A stretch of DNA of 64,000 bases. Origin: Planctomycetia bacterium (lineage in GTDB: Bacteria; Planctomycetota; Planctomycetia; Pirellulales; Thermoguttaceae). The DNA is taken from assembly GCA_030527185.1 (NCBI GenBank), contig JAUNBF010000001.1, positions 62,001 to 126,000 of the forward strand, written 5' to 3'. The notes beneath the pieces are model-generated. The model was not told the origin of the DNA. It saw only the letters and a list, made by a program, of their open reading frames with translations, and ran no database searches. Positions within the stretch are counted from its first letter, which is position 1; each line of letters opens with the position of its first letter. Shown one piece after another: positions 1 to 9,934 of the stretch. Both the position numbers and the translations under genes were made by a program.

Positions 1-480
1 GCACAATTGATGGGGGAATTGAACGAAATGTTCTGTTTTGTCGACTTGGCTTCGGATGAGGATACGGATTTGACGTTGGAGGATTTCCCTACGCTGGGGC
101 ATATCCTCAACTACATGGCGAAAAAAAGGGTGCCCAAAACCATTTCCGAGACCGAGATGGCGATTTCTGCCGGGGGCGATTCCTGTAAGGCATCTCCAGA
201 CATGGCCTCTCCAACCCTCCCAACTCGTGAGGAATTGCGGGCGTACATTGTCAACTTTGTGATGGAGCAAACCGGGTATCCTGAAGAAATGGTGACGCTC
301 GATGCCGATTTGGAAGGGGATTTGGGAATCGACAGTATCAAAAAAGCACAATTGATGGGAGAATTGAACGAAATGTTCTGTTTTGTCGACTTGGCTTCGG
401 GCGAGGATGCCGATTTGACGTTGGAGGATTTTCCCACGTTGGGGCATATCCTGGATTATATGCTGCGGAAAAAAAAGTGA
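1..480 (+). CDS. Polyketide/PUFA-type synthase, C-terminal tandem ACP domains (5' truncated)
   Basis: This is the C-terminal end of a large synthase whose frame is open at base 1. It holds the last third of one acyl-carrier domain, a short linker, and one complete carrier domain. The complete domain carries the GIDSIKK motif, whose serine (codon 334-336) is the expected phosphopantetheine attachment site. Bases 1-117 and 346-462 are almost identical, a 345-base (115-codon) tandem duplication of the carrier module. Tandem carriers with DSIKK-type motifs are known from PfaA-like polyunsaturated fatty acid synthases and from planctomycete type I PKSs. The product cannot be inferred from this end. 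The stop is followed by a hairpin and by a convergent phosphopantetheinyl transferase, the enzyme class that would activate these carriers. Family assignment is firm; the pathway is inferred. Confidence 0.85.
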   Translation, partial: AQLMGELNEMFCFVDLASDEDTDLTLEDFPTLGHILNYMAKKRVPKTISETEMAISAGGDSCKASPDMASPTLPTREELRAYIVNFVMEQTGYPEEMVTLDADLEGDLGIDSIKKAQLMGELNEMFCFVDLASGEDADLTLEDFPTLGHILDYMLRKKK

Positions 481-484
481 ATTT

Positions 485-535
485 TTGCCAACAGGGAGAG
501 GGGGGAAGAAGGAGACTTTCAGCCCTCTCTGGCAA
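485..535. terminator. Hairpin between convergent genes
   Basis: An imperfect inverted repeat pairs TTGCC...GAGAGGG with CCCTCTCTGGCAA across a short purine-rich loop. It lies just after the synthase stop and overlaps the 3' end of the convergent gene. There is no strong T run, so the terminator role is tentative. Confidence 0.3.
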
Positions 536-1211
536 GAATCAGAAAAAACGAGGATTTTTGCCGAATTTCCAAAGAAAATGCTCGACCGGAATGATGGATT
601 GCGCTCCATTGGCAAGCGGAAAGACGAATCTGCCAGTGAAGTGGGTGAAAGGCTTCGGAATGCCGGAGCGAATAAGCTTTGTAGGCCGCTTCTTTACCTC
701 CCCAAAAAATTTCCGCAGGAATTTTCGAGGTGTGGAGAGAGAGAAGTTTTCTTTCCTCCGAATGTAGGAAGAGACGTTGCATGGTTTGGGAGAAACTTTC
801 TGGGGAACAAAGATCGCAACCTACGGGAAAATCTTCCTGAAAAGAGACGGCAGCCAGATGTCCGGCGGTGTGGGAGAGGGAAAAGTGGGTAGGATGAGGC
901 TGGTTTTCCACAAAAATACGAGGCGGAATTCCCTGGTTGCGGGAATTGCGAGTACGGACTGTCCATGCGGAAAATCTTTTCCTGACAGTCGGCAAAATCT
1001 TTTGACCAAAATCTTCCCACGAACAAGGAGCAGGGGAGTCTTCCTCAATCATTCGTTTGAGGAGGATTCTTCCGCAAATCCACTCCAACCGTCGCGCAGG
1101 ATGCCGGAGGGTCGATAAAAAGGCCTTTTCTTCTGTCGATAAGAGTCCGTATCCCTCCTTTTCCGCGTTTTTCCAAAGGGGGACGAGCCAAACTCGATCA
1201 TGGGGTGTCAT
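519..1211 (-). CDS. 4'-phosphopantetheinyl transferase (Sfp/AcpT type)
   Basis: This enzyme would transfer phosphopantetheine from CoA to the serine of carrier domains such as those encoded just upstream in the window. About 230 aa, typical of the Sfp class. Near residue 130 is the magnesium-binding motif VGCDLC (family VG-D), and near residue 168 is WGGKEAAYK, matching the family W-x-x-KEA-x-x-K signature. I chose the ATG at 1211, which overlaps the stop of the preceding acyltransferase gene by 14 bases, a coupled arrangement. A longer reading from 1259 lies deep inside that gene and adds only a basic, low-complexity N-terminus. Carrier-protein target is inferred from proximity. Confidence 0.85.
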   Translation of the reverse strand: MTPHDRVWLVPLWKNAEKEGYGLLSTEEKAFLSTLRHPARRLEWICGRILLKRMIEEDSPAPCSWEDFGQKILPTVRKRFSAWTVRTRNSRNQGIPPRIFVENQPHPTHFSLSHTAGHLAAVSFQEDFPVGCDLCSPESFSQTMQRLFLHSEERKLLSLHTSKIPAEIFWGGKEAAYKAYSLRHSEAFHPLHWQIRLSACQWSAIHHSGRAFSLEIRQKSSFFLILAREG

Positions 1212-2598
1212 TTTTTGCTTTCCGGGAAAATTGGATCGTTTTTTGGATTTCCTTTTCATAGCATTCTCGAAAAAGAGAGATTTCCAACGGCGAAAATTTC
1301 TGACGATCGACGCAGAGTGAAAAAATCAACTCTTTTTCCACGGTCAAAATTCCTACCGTGACAGGTGTCTGGGGACGCACGGGAGGAGCCCCCACAAAAG
1401 TCACCAATTCCAGCCCTCCTCCGAAAAGGTTTCCTTTTTTCTGAAAATGTTCTTCCCTTGCCAGTCGAACACACCGGCCCAGATTCGACAAAACCGTACT
1501 GCAATGGCAAAAACGTGGCGAACATAAATATCGCGTCAACTGTGGAAGTCGGCCAAAAAAACGTAAACCTTCCAGAAACATCGCGCCACTGGACCACTCC
1601 ATGGCAAATTGAATGTGCGACTGGATTTTTTTCAGCAAAAATGGCTCGCGGGAAATTTTGCCACGTGGCAAGTCGAGAAAAATATAGCCCAGAACGTTCG
1701 CCATCGGAAGATTTTGATGATGTTCGTTGCGTAAATTGCACGGAATGAGAACCCGATGCCATTTCCCCCGTGGTCGGTAGTCGGGATAGGCGGAACAGCG
1801 ATTTTCCCATTGTTGCAGTGCCAGAAATAAATCACGTAAAAAGAGGGTGTTCACACTGATATGTTGTTCTTTGGCTGCCTGAGCATAGGCTGGAAACCAT
1901 TCCCCGGAACTTTTCCACCAGATTTGAGCGGGCGGAAGTTTTTCCGATAACGAATTTTCTCGCGGAAAAAGAGAACCGATAGGAATAGGACGTCGGAAGA
2001 GCCATTTGCCCCCTTCCGTCAAATACGCGCGGAGAAGTTGGTGCCATTTCAGGGGAACCGGAAGGGTGATATGCAAATTCTCCCGGTGAGCTATTTGTGT
2101 GGCATCTGGAACGGATGGCGAAAACGAGGATTCCGACGCGACTTCTTTTTCATACCACGTCAAAAGCCGCCCCATCCATTGTAAAATACCTACCCCGTCA
2201 AAAAGTGCGTGGTGGCCGGTAATCAGAATGGCGGTGGAGTTTCGCCCTTCGGTCACTTCGACGCGAATTCCCGGCTCTTTCGTTAAATCGAAGGTGGGTA
2301 ACGGAAGTATCCCATCGGTTTGTTGGGTCAGGTCGGCGTCGCTTGCGGTGAAGTGTAAATCAGGCCTGTTTTCCGGTGAAAATTGCCAGTATTTTCCCTT
2401 TTTTCCAGAAGTCAGGCGGGTGGCAAACATCGGTTCCGCCTCCATACTTTTTTGGTATGCCTGCTGAAAAAGTGGCCGATTCAGCACCCCTCGAAAGACA
2501 AAATACGCGGCGTTGGACATCGGATATTCCGGTTTTTGATCCTCCACCATGTACCTCTCAAAGGGTGTCAATGGCAAAGATTGAGTTTCCTTTCGCAT
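1198..2598 (-). CDS. Condensation-domain-like acyltransferase (PapA5/wax-ester-synthase type)
   Basis: A 466-aa protein of the CoA- or carrier-dependent acyltransferase superfamily (NRPS condensation domains, PapA5, alcohol acetyltransferases). The HHxxxDG catalytic motif is seen as HHALFDG near residue 128, in the usual position. A second family-like segment follows in the C-terminal half, where the chain returns to the active-site tunnel. ATG 2598 has a good AGGAG five bases upstream; an in-frame ATG at 2613 is also possible. It overlaps the phosphopantetheinyl transferase gene, and with the ACP-bearing synthase it suggests a lipid or polyketide ester pathway. The substrate is not inferable. 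Confidence 0.7.
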   Translation of the reverse strand: MRKETQSLPLTPFERYMVEDQKPEYPMSNAAYFVFRGVLNRPLFQQAYQKSMEAEPMFATRLTSGKKGKYWQFSPENRPDLHFTASDADLTQQTDGILPLPTFDLTKEPGIRVEVTEGRNSTAILITGHHALFDGVGILQWMGRLLTWYEKEVASESSFSPSVPDATQIAHRENLHITLPVPLKWHQLLRAYLTEGGKWLFRRPIPIGSLFPRENSLSEKLPPAQIWWKSSGEWFPAYAQAAKEQHISVNTLFLRDLFLALQQWENRCSAYPDYRPRGKWHRVLIPCNLRNEHHQNLPMANVLGYIFLDLPRGKISREPFLLKKIQSHIQFAMEWSSGAMFLEGLRFFGRLPQLTRYLCSPRFCHCSTVLSNLGRCVRLAREEHFQKKGNLFGGGLELVTFVGAPPVRPQTPVTVGILTVEKELIFSLCVDRQKFSPLEISLFRECYEKEIQKTIQFSRKAKNDTP

Positions 2599-2746
2599 CT
2601 TTACTCCTTGCATTTAGGATCGCTCCTGAAAAGTGACGTTTCTGCCAAACGCTTTTCCAACAAAGCATATTATCCACTTTTGGGCAAAAAATGCAAGAAA
2701 TGGACAGAACTTCCGTAGTTGGAAATCCTGTCCTGGCAAAGGCGAT

Positions 2747-3682
2747 TTACAGATGGGCTAAAGCGGCCACCTCACCGCCGTTACGGGTTGCCATATCGCG
2801 ATACGGAAGTAATTCCAGAGATTCGGAGAAAAAGGAGACACTTCCATCACCACGCACAAAAACGGCTCCACCGGGATGACCACTGCCGAAAGGTTGGTAA
2901 TTCATCCGATTTTTCTGATTCATCGGCTGATTGATACGACTTTCCACCACCTTGCAGGAGTAAAAAGGTTGCGTACTGCTTTCCTGCGAGCCGCAAATCC
3001 ATGCCCTGGCATAGTAGGGATACGCGTTGAGTGAGACGCAATCCCGAATTTTCGGTGCGGGAATCTCTCCCAACATCAGTGTGTTACTCAACCCGTCGGA
3101 AACGGTTCCCATCCGAATATCGTCGATGCCCCACGCGAACATCCCGTTATACGGCACGTCCCCGACGACGCACTGCCGAACATGGGTCGTGGGCGTTCTT
3201 CCTTCGTCGGCTGTCCGAACGGCACCGGCAATACCGTTGTAGGTAGTCAGGGCACCGAATTCATGATTCGGCTTGGTGGAAAGGGGATTTTCGCCAAAAC
3301 TGGGGCAGACAAACGCCGGAATGATCGTCGCGGCAATCGGATCGGCTTGATTCAGCAGGGCTACCGCGGCCTGGCCGGTGGCGGTGAAATCGATCTGTTC
3401 GTAAAGAGCGGTCTGCTCCATTTGCGGAAGGATGTAGGCAAAAAAGCTAAATCGGCCATCCCCGTTGTTTTGAGCGTCGCTCCCAGGCGGGAGTTTTTCA
3501 TTGGAAACCGCGGCAAAATTGTGAATGGCCAATCCGATTTGGCGTAAATGGTTGGAACATTGCATACGCCGTGCCGCTTCCCGCGCCTGTTGGACGGCAG
3601 GCAGAAGGAGACCCACCAACATCCCGATAATCGCAATCACCACCAGCAATTCCACCAGGGTAAAACCTCGGTTCCGTTTCAT
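2747..3682 (-). CDS. DUF1559 pseudopilin-like protein (cassette A)
   Basis: A 311-aa planctomycete DUF1559 protein. The N-terminus MKRNRGFTLVELLVV is a type IV prepilin signal: a basic leader, the G-F cleavage site with F to be methylated, E at +5, then a membrane helix. The C-terminus has the H-x9-DG motif (HPGGAVFVRGDG). The start at 3682 has an AAAGGAGG Shine-Dalgarno; a reading from 3739 would bury the prepilin signal. It begins 13 bases after the stop of PEP-CTERM gene A, so the two are probably co-transcribed. Prepilin peptidase processing is the family expectation; the role of the extracellular domain is unknown. Confidence 0.9.
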   Translation of the reverse strand: MKRNRGFTLVELLVVIAIIGMLVGLLLPAVQQAREAARRMQCSNHLRQIGLAIHNFAAVSNEKLPPGSDAQNNGDGRFSFFAYILPQMEQTALYEQIDFTATGQAAVALLNQADPIAATIIPAFVCPSFGENPLSTKPNHEFGALTTYNGIAGAVRTADEGRTPTTHVRQCVVGDVPYNGMFAWGIDDIRMGTVSDGLSNTLMLGEIPAPKIRDCVSLNAYPYYARAWICGSQESSTQPFYSCKVVESRINQPMNQKNRMNYQPFGSGHPGGAVFVRGDGSVSFFSESLELLPYRDMATRNGGEVAALAHL

Positions 3683-3695
3683 AAAACCTCCTTTT

Positions 3696-6379
3696 TCAGC
3701 GTCCCATTTTTCGGGAGCATTTTGTCCAAAAACGTGCAAGGCACCATCCCAACAACAGCAAAAGCCCTGTGGCAGGTTCCGGCACTCCCGTCGCGGAGGT
3801 GAAAACCAACAGTTCGTTTCCCTCCACGCGGTAATTCCACGTGTAATCGGCCAGAAAATCGGCGGCCAGAAGGTTCAGCGAATCAAAAATTCCCGTTCCT
3901 GTCCAGGTCGCTACCAAATAATCTTTTCCCTCCTCCACCCAAAAATCGTCCTCAGCCGTCAGGAAAAGTTCCGACAGGGTTAAATCGCCAAAAACGTCCA
4001 TCGGGTCTCGGTCCAGATTCACCTGAACCAGACCGCCCGACTGGAGAAGATCGATCGCATTTTCCCGACTGCCGATCGTTTGAGCCTGAAACGTCCCATT
4101 TTCCACCGTCAACGTCAACGGCACGCTACTTTCCGACGAAACCGTGGCAACATTCAACATCCCGGCCAAATAGGTCTCGGAAGTATCGTCATGGTACGTA
4201 AATGTCTGGTTTTTCCAGGTGAAATCGTGCGACAAAACCAAATTTTCCACCGAAAGAACAGGACTGTTTCCGCCTGCCAGAGTTCCCGCTGCCAAAACAG
4301 CATCGACGCCCGCCACCCGAACGGTATCGAGAGTTTGCGAGGCGGTCAGGAAAGCTCGGGAATTGCCATCCGCCAAGATCAACGTCGCGCCACTCCCCAA
4401 TGCGTTTTCCGCCGTGGCAAAGAGGTTGGAGTCATACGCCACACTCCATGTCCCGGTAAAGGGGTTGTTGGCACACTGCACCGAAACGGCAGAATCACTG
4501 CGGAAATTTTCGCCCGTTCGGCAGGCAATATGAATCGTCCCTTCCCCCTCCACGGTTGCTTCCAGATTCATCTTACGCTGGTTCCCTGTCGAGGAATTTC
4601 CACGAATTACCCCTTCCGCTCCTTTTTCGACCACCAGTTTTCCCCGCAATGAAAGCGTTTCTGTTCCACCAATAACCAGGGCACCATTTCCCAAATAGAG
4701 CGTCGCGTCGCCCATATTCAAATTCCCTGTCAATCGCATCGTGGCGTAGGTGCTTCCAAAAGAACTTCCATACGTTTCGCACAACGTTCCATCCGGGTTG
4801 TAGCCAACATAAAGGGCTTTTCCACCAAAAGTTCCCGCAACATCGATGTAGGAAGTATCTCGTGTCCCATTGACTTCGGTGTAAGTGACGAAATACGACC
4901 CGTCAGCGTCATCCCATGCGGTTGTCGTGCCGCCAGTGAGCGAATGCCATGTTGGTGTTCCCGAATCGGTCAAGGTATAATATGTATGTCCCAACGTTTC
5001 TGCCGTTCCCGCGTACAGCGTATTTCCCACCACGGCCTTTTGATAATTTTCCAGCCCGGTTCCCAGCGTAACGTTGTCATAACCGGAGGCCGTTCCGGTC
5101 GCTCGAAGAATGGAATAAACTTTTCCACTGTCAGCAATCGCTTCGGCAGGGGTGACGGTCAGGGAAGTCACGGCGACATTCCCATCCACATCCAAAAACT
5201 GCCCCTGATTCCAGTCCAACGAAAGCGTCCCACCCGCGACGGCATAATTTCCCGTCATGGCAAGTTTTCCCACGGTACCGGCATAACCGCGCAGCGTGCC
5301 AACTTTTTGAACCAGGTGGATCGGTTTCCCACTTTCCCCCAGTGTCGCGAAAGCCAGATTGCCGGATTGAGTGCCTTCACCGCCAGCCGTCAGCGTTATT
5401 CCTGTGGTGGAGAGGTTTCGGATATTTCGTGCGGAAATCGTTTTGGAAGTTCCTGTTACCGTTCCATAAAAAGAATAATCCTCACACAACGACCAGGTGT
5501 CCTTAATCGTGGCGGTGTAGTTGTTCGCAATGGTAAACGTCGTCCCGGTAGCGGTGATGGCAAGGTTTTGCAACGTCTGGCTGGAGAAGAGAACCACTTT
5601 CGCTCCTGTCCCCGCCAGTTCCAGACTGGAATCTGCCCCGAGGCCATTGGTGTACTGTCCCAGGGTACTCGACGTTCCGAGATAGAGCCAGCCATTGGAA
5701 TGGACTTTCCAGGTGCCGGAAAAGGTGTTGTTCGCACGTATGATTTCCACCTGCCCCGCATTCGCTCCATCGGTTCCCGCACTGGTGATGTTCAAAACCG
5801 CGTCTTTCCCACCGGAAATGGTTGAGGCCACTCGAAAAGTCAAATGGTCATTGGTTTTGACCGAACGAAATTCTCCATTGGCACCTTCCGCGACAAGGAT
5901 GTTACCGTTCAATTGGAGTGTTGGACTGTCGGCCGTGGAGGAGGGGGCCAACGCTCCATTCCCCAGATATAACGTTTCGACCGTGGCCAGACTTTCCTGA
6001 ATCCGAAATCGGGATTTCATGCCAGCGACGGCTCCATAATCCTCCAGAAGGTTGCCCGTAAAAGGATCGTACCCGACATAAAGGGCGCTCCCCGGAAATG
6101 TGGCGTTGTTTCCAGGCGGTGTCAGAAGAGCGGTGCCTTGGGAATTGTAAACGTAGAATTTCCCTGAGGGATCGGCGGAAGCTCCTGAAATCGTTCCTCC
6201 TGCCGTTGAATGCCAGGTGCCGCCCCAGGAAATGGTACTCCAACCAGAGCTGTTGTCATAGTTCAGATAGTAACTTCCCTCAGCCCAGCCCACTTTCGGC
6301 AAAAGTAGTCCCAATCCCAACCCAAAAAAGAGTCCACATGTTAATATAGGCGGGGGGGGGGGTATAGATGACTTTTCAT
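3696..6379 (-). CDS. PEP-CTERM surface protein A, autotransporter-like repeats, frame interrupted by C11 tract
   Basis: A secreted protein of about 890 aa with many short Thr/Gly/Ser beta-strand repeats, like passenger domains of autotransporters. It ends in a PEP-CTERM sorting signal: GVPEPATG, a hydrophobic helix, then a basic tail. The likely start is ATG 6379, with AAGGAG eight bases upstream and about 39 bases after the predicted transcription start. Between that ATG and the signal-peptide core lies an 11-C tract. At 11 the ATG frame reaches a stop almost at once; 9 or 12 would join it to the long frame, giving MKSHLYPPPP plus a Leu/Gly-rich signal core. The uninterrupted frame can otherwise start only at 6422, which touches the -10 box and would not be on the transcript. 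So the gene reads as phase OFF, or the tract is miscounted. Exosortase processing is expected from the family; no exosortase is in the window. Confidence 0.8.
6352..6362 (-). repeat. C11 mononucleotide tract in PEP-CTERM gene A
   Basis: Eleven G on the plus strand (C on the coding strand), beginning in the sixth codon after ATG 6379 and just before the signal-peptide hydrophobic core. The length is out of frame by one; 9 or 12 would be in frame. Confidence 0.9.
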
Positions 6380-6424
6380 GGTTTTTCTCCTTCCAAAAAT
6401 ACCCGAAATGGCGACACTTCATTC

Positions 6425-6453
6425 ATTATAAATCTGCTATTTCCATTTGTCAA
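6425..6453 (-). promoter_or_regulatory. Sigma70-type promoter of gene A
   Basis: Read on the minus strand: TTGACA (6453-6448), a 17-base spacer, TATAAT (6430-6425), a full consensus match. The transcript should begin near 6418, so translation must start downstream, which favours ATG 6379. Confidence 0.75.
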
Positions 6454-6514
6454 TGGTTTTAGCCTGATTTTTTAAAATATTTCCAATTTTTTTTGAAATT
6501 TTTTCCAAAAAGAG

Positions 6515-6542
6515 TTGCAAAATAAATTTTTTGGGTTATAAT
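6515..6542 (+). promoter_or_regulatory. Promoter of gene B
   Basis: GTTGCAA at the -35 position (TTGCAA 6515-6520), a 16-base spacer, and TATAAT 6537-6542. The same GTTGCA...TTATAAT layout precedes PEP-CTERM genes D and E. Confidence 0.6.
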
Positions 6543-6590
6543 TAGATTTGGTCATTCATTTTCAGGAACCGTTTTTCAGAAAGGGCAGAC

Positions 6591-8778
6591 ATGAAAAAAC
6601 ATCTATTTTACCCCCCCCCCGACTTTAGCTTTTTTAGCTGTTTTCTGGGGTGGGATTCTTCTAACTGCTTCCTCAAGCTGGTCGCAAACGACGATTTCTT
6701 CGGGAACAACGGTCCATAGTTCTACGGTCTCTTTTCCTGTGACGGTGGAATCGGGTGGGACATTATCTCTGAACCAGAGCAATGTTGGAACAACTTCCGA
6801 CAGACTGACGATTTCCGGCACGGGAAATGGACAAACTTCCTCTGGCGTTCCATTCGGCGCGATTTACTCCACCTCCTATCTGGGCATGAACCAGGGAATC
6901 TTTGCGGCAACGCACATCGACGGTTCTGCCAGCGTTTTGAGTACCCAGCGTCTCCGTTTTCAGGGAGAAGTCACCGGGGGAATCCTCCATACCTACGCTT
7001 CGGCAGGTGAGAATCCTGAAGTTCACGCGGGTTATGCCAGTGCTTTTGCAATCGACCAACTGGTCGTGGAATTGGGAAATTTCACGTTCCACGGTTCGGA
7101 TGGAACGAACAACAATACCTCGCAGGATCATATCTTTTACGATGGTATTCTGGTGAAAAATGGCGGGTATCTCCGTTTGTGGCACCAGAATCAGTTGAAT
7201 CTTTATGCGGACGATGCCAAAACGACGCTGGCAACGATCACGCTCGAAAATGGAGCCAGCTTCCTTTCGCAAGGGGACATCCCAAATTCCTTTGCCGGAA
7301 ATCTGGTGGTGGCAGCGAATGCGACGGGATATATCAATTTTATTAGACAGCTCACGATGACGGCTGGAACAATTTCAGGAGCGTTCCAGAAAGAAGGTAC
7401 GGCGGAGCTGACTTTGGGAAAGGATGTTTCGTGGGTGGGAAGCCTGACGATTGTTAATGGAACGGTTCGATTTCAATCCGGTTCGACATTTTCTGGAACA
7501 ATTCAGACGAGAACCACGGAAACTACGGCGGGTGTTCTGGCACTGGAGCAGGGGAGTAGCGTCACACTGACCGAGAACAGCACGATTTATCGCATGGGAG
7601 CGTTTTCAGGAGCCATGACGGTGGCGGCTGGAAAAACAGTGACACTCTCCGGGGTGAGTACCACGAATACGGCCGATCCAGGAACCTTGACGCTTCAAAG
7701 CGGTTCGATATTGGCCATTCCAAACAGTACCGCGACAACGCTCAATGCCAATCTTGCCTTGGCGGGAAACGCGACGCTCAACGCGGGGAACGGTTCCCAA
7801 CTCACGACCGAAGATGTCTCTGGGAATTATACGCTGACGATTAGCAACAACGGACAGCCCGCGACGTCCTGGTCGGTGGGAGATGTGAATCTGGAAAAAT
7901 TGCAGATGGTGAATTCGATTGCGGTGACGGCCGATTCGGTTGCCGCGTCGGTGGTTTTCTACAATTCGCATTCGCTGACGATTCGTGAAAATGGCTCACT
8001 TTTGCTCGGAAGCGATGGAATACAAAAAGTAGGAACCAATGTTGCTGGAACCTGTAACGTGATTCTGGGGAATGGTACGACGGTCGGATTAAAATCGGGC
8101 GTTTCGACAGCCACCGTCCAAAATATGGATATTAAAGGAACGACGGATGCCATTTTTACGCAGCTTTCGGGAGCGGCGACGTTTGATTTGAACGACGGGG
8201 AAACGCTCTACTGGAAGAGCCAGATTTCCGGTGGCGGTTCGTTGACCAAAACAGGTGCGGGAACGTTGTCGTTGAGTGGCCGCCAAAATTCTCTCTCGCA
8301 GATGACGCTTTCCGAAGGGAGGACGGTTTTGGCAGGTGATTACACGTTGACCAACGGTTTGACGCTGGCGGAATCGGCTATTCTGGAAGCGGATGGCGTG
8401 GTCGACATGACAGGAAATTTTGCGGTTGATGGCCGTTTGGAAATGACGCTCAACGTCGACGGTGGAGATTTGTGGAATGTGGATGGCGACGTCTCGTTTG
8501 GGGACGACTCCAGCCTGTTCATCGATCTGACGGGCGAGGTATTCAGCGGTGGTTTCTATCCCTTTTTAGAGACGGACGGAGCGATCACCGGTTGGGAAAA
8601 TCTTTCCGTTGATTTTTCGCAACAGGCAGCTTATTATTTGCTGCCGGAGATATATGCGGTGAATGGTTCGCTGGGATTTCGGGTCGATTCGGCCGCTGTG
8701 CCGGAACCGTCCACGGGAGTGTTGTTCCTCCTGTTCGTTGCCGCAGGAGGTTGGTATTTCCGTTCCAGGCGTGGTTAA
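6591..8778 (+). CDS. PEP-CTERM surface protein B, autotransporter-like, frame interrupted by C10 tract
   Basis: A secreted protein of about 728 aa when read through. ATG 6591 lies about 42 bases after the predicted transcription start and begins MKKHLFYPPP, followed by a 10-C tract. In the assembled sequence this frame misses the signal core. One base fewer (9) or two more (12) joins it to a clear hydrophobic segment (LAFLAVFWGGILL) and the long downstream frame, which is otherwise startless until ATG 6739. The body has beta-strand repeats, including a passenger-type repeat (LTKTGAGTLSLSG). It ends AVPEPSTG, hydrophobic helix, RSRRG: a PEP-CTERM signal. Two DUF1559 genes follow. It is divergent from gene A and, like it, appears OFF as assembled. 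Confidence 0.8.
6611..6620 (+). repeat. C10 mononucleotide tract in PEP-CTERM gene B
   Basis: Ten C directly after codon 6 of the predicted start, immediately ahead of the signal-peptide core. In frame with 9 or 12, out of frame at 10. Confidence 0.9.
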
Positions 8779-8813
8779 AATATCCTCAACGATAAACAGG
8801 AACAGGCGAAATC

Positions 8814-9818
8814 ATGCGACGTGGCTTTACACTGGTGGAACTTTTGGTGGTGATTGCGATTATCGGCATGTTGGTGGGGTTGTTGTTGCCTGCCGTCCAA
8901 CAGGCACGGGAAGCGGCACGTCGAATGCAGTGCCAGAACCACATCCGCCAGATTGCCCTGGCATGTCATTCGTATGAGGCGGTTCGTAACGGTTATTTTC
9001 CCCCTGGGGTGGACGACACGATTTATTTCGGGGATGGCCGCAAGGGGGATGGAAGTTACGGACTGTTTACCTATATTTTGCCGTATGTGGAGCAAAACGC
9101 GCTCTATCAAAGGATCGACTTTGAGCAGAGTGCGTGGTACTACCAACAGACCACCCGAGACCCGACGTTCATGCAGACGTTGATTCCGGTCTATCTCTGC
9201 CCAAGCTATTCAGAATTGAAAATCGGCACGGTGGCGGGAAATTTTTATGGTGCCATTAGCACGTATGCCGGATGTGCCGGAGTGCGTCGGACTTCGGAAG
9301 ATGAGAATGGAAAAGCGTCGAATGACCCCAATACCTACGCTCCCACCACGCAGTTGACGACGCAGGGAGAAGGAAATATCGCCCAAAACGGAATGTTCGT
9401 GTGGGGCGAACCGGTGGCTTCCAGTACCGTGCGGGATGGCTTGAGCAACACGTTGTTCATTCTGGAAACGACACCTGCGAAAATCCTTGATCTGCCTGGC
9501 TATCGGTGGAATCGTACGGGAGGTTCCAATGGCCTCCTTTTGACACGGAATTGGCTTCTGGGAGCCAACCGTCATGGAGGTGCGTTTTACGATGCTCGAA
9601 TGCTCCAAGAACGGCTCAACGGAGTTCCCTCGAAGAATCTTGGCGGAGCACCTTTCAACGACCAGCCAGTCGGGAGTGAGCATCCCGGAGGTGCCAATTT
9701 CGCACGAGGGGATGGAAGTGTGTTGTTTCTTTCCGAGTCGGTGGATTTCTATCTCTATCGCAATCTGGGAACCCGCAATGGTGGCGAAGTGCTCCTGGAA
9801 ATGGATTTTTTTCATTAA
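8814..9818 (+). CDS. DUF1559 pseudopilin-like protein (cassette B, first copy)
   Basis: A 334-aa protein with a very short prepilin leader (MRR before GFTLVELLVV), the conserved planctomycete helix extension LLPAVQQAREAARRMQC, and the C-terminal H-x9-DG motif (HPGGANFARGDG). It starts 35 bases after gene B and so probably shares its transcript. The leader is minimal at three residues but keeps two arginines. The middle domain has the family's dispersed cysteines and an SDGLSNT-like segment (RDGLSNT). Function beyond the family assignment is unknown. Confidence 0.9.
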   Translation: MRRGFTLVELLVVIAIIGMLVGLLLPAVQQAREAARRMQCQNHIRQIALACHSYEAVRNGYFPPGVDDTIYFGDGRKGDGSYGLFTYILPYVEQNALYQRIDFEQSAWYYQQTTRDPTFMQTLIPVYLCPSYSELKIGTVAGNFYGAISTYAGCAGVRRTSEDENGKASNDPNTYAPTTQLTTQGEGNIAQNGMFVWGEPVASSTVRDGLSNTLFILETTPAKILDLPGYRWNRTGGSNGLLLTRNWLLGANRHGGAFYDARMLQERLNGVPSKNLGGAPFNDQPVGSEHPGGANFARGDGSVLFLSESVDFYLYRNLGTRNGGEVLLEMDFFH

Positions 9819-9856
9819 ATAATCCCTACTTTTAAGAGAGTGGGGTGGGAAAAGAC

Positions 9857-9883
9857 TTGACACGGCGGGGAAAGTCGTATAAA
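9857..9883 (+). promoter_or_regulatory. Promoter ahead of second cassette-B DUF1559 gene
   Basis: TTGACA 9857-9862 and TATAAA 9878-9883 with a short 15-base spacer; a 16-base reading to ATAAAA is also possible. It lies about 50 bases before the next start, so this gene may be expressed independently of gene B. Confidence 0.45.
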
Positions 9884-9934
9884 ATTGATTCTTATATGGT
9901 CTCAGGTCTTTCTAATCTTCTTTTGGGGATAACG

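Noticed and set aside
6380-6422. Start of gene A at ATG 6422, giving an uninterrupted frame
   Set aside because: It touches the -10 box of a consensus promoter, lacks a ribosome site, and places an aromatic, basic stretch ahead of the signal core.
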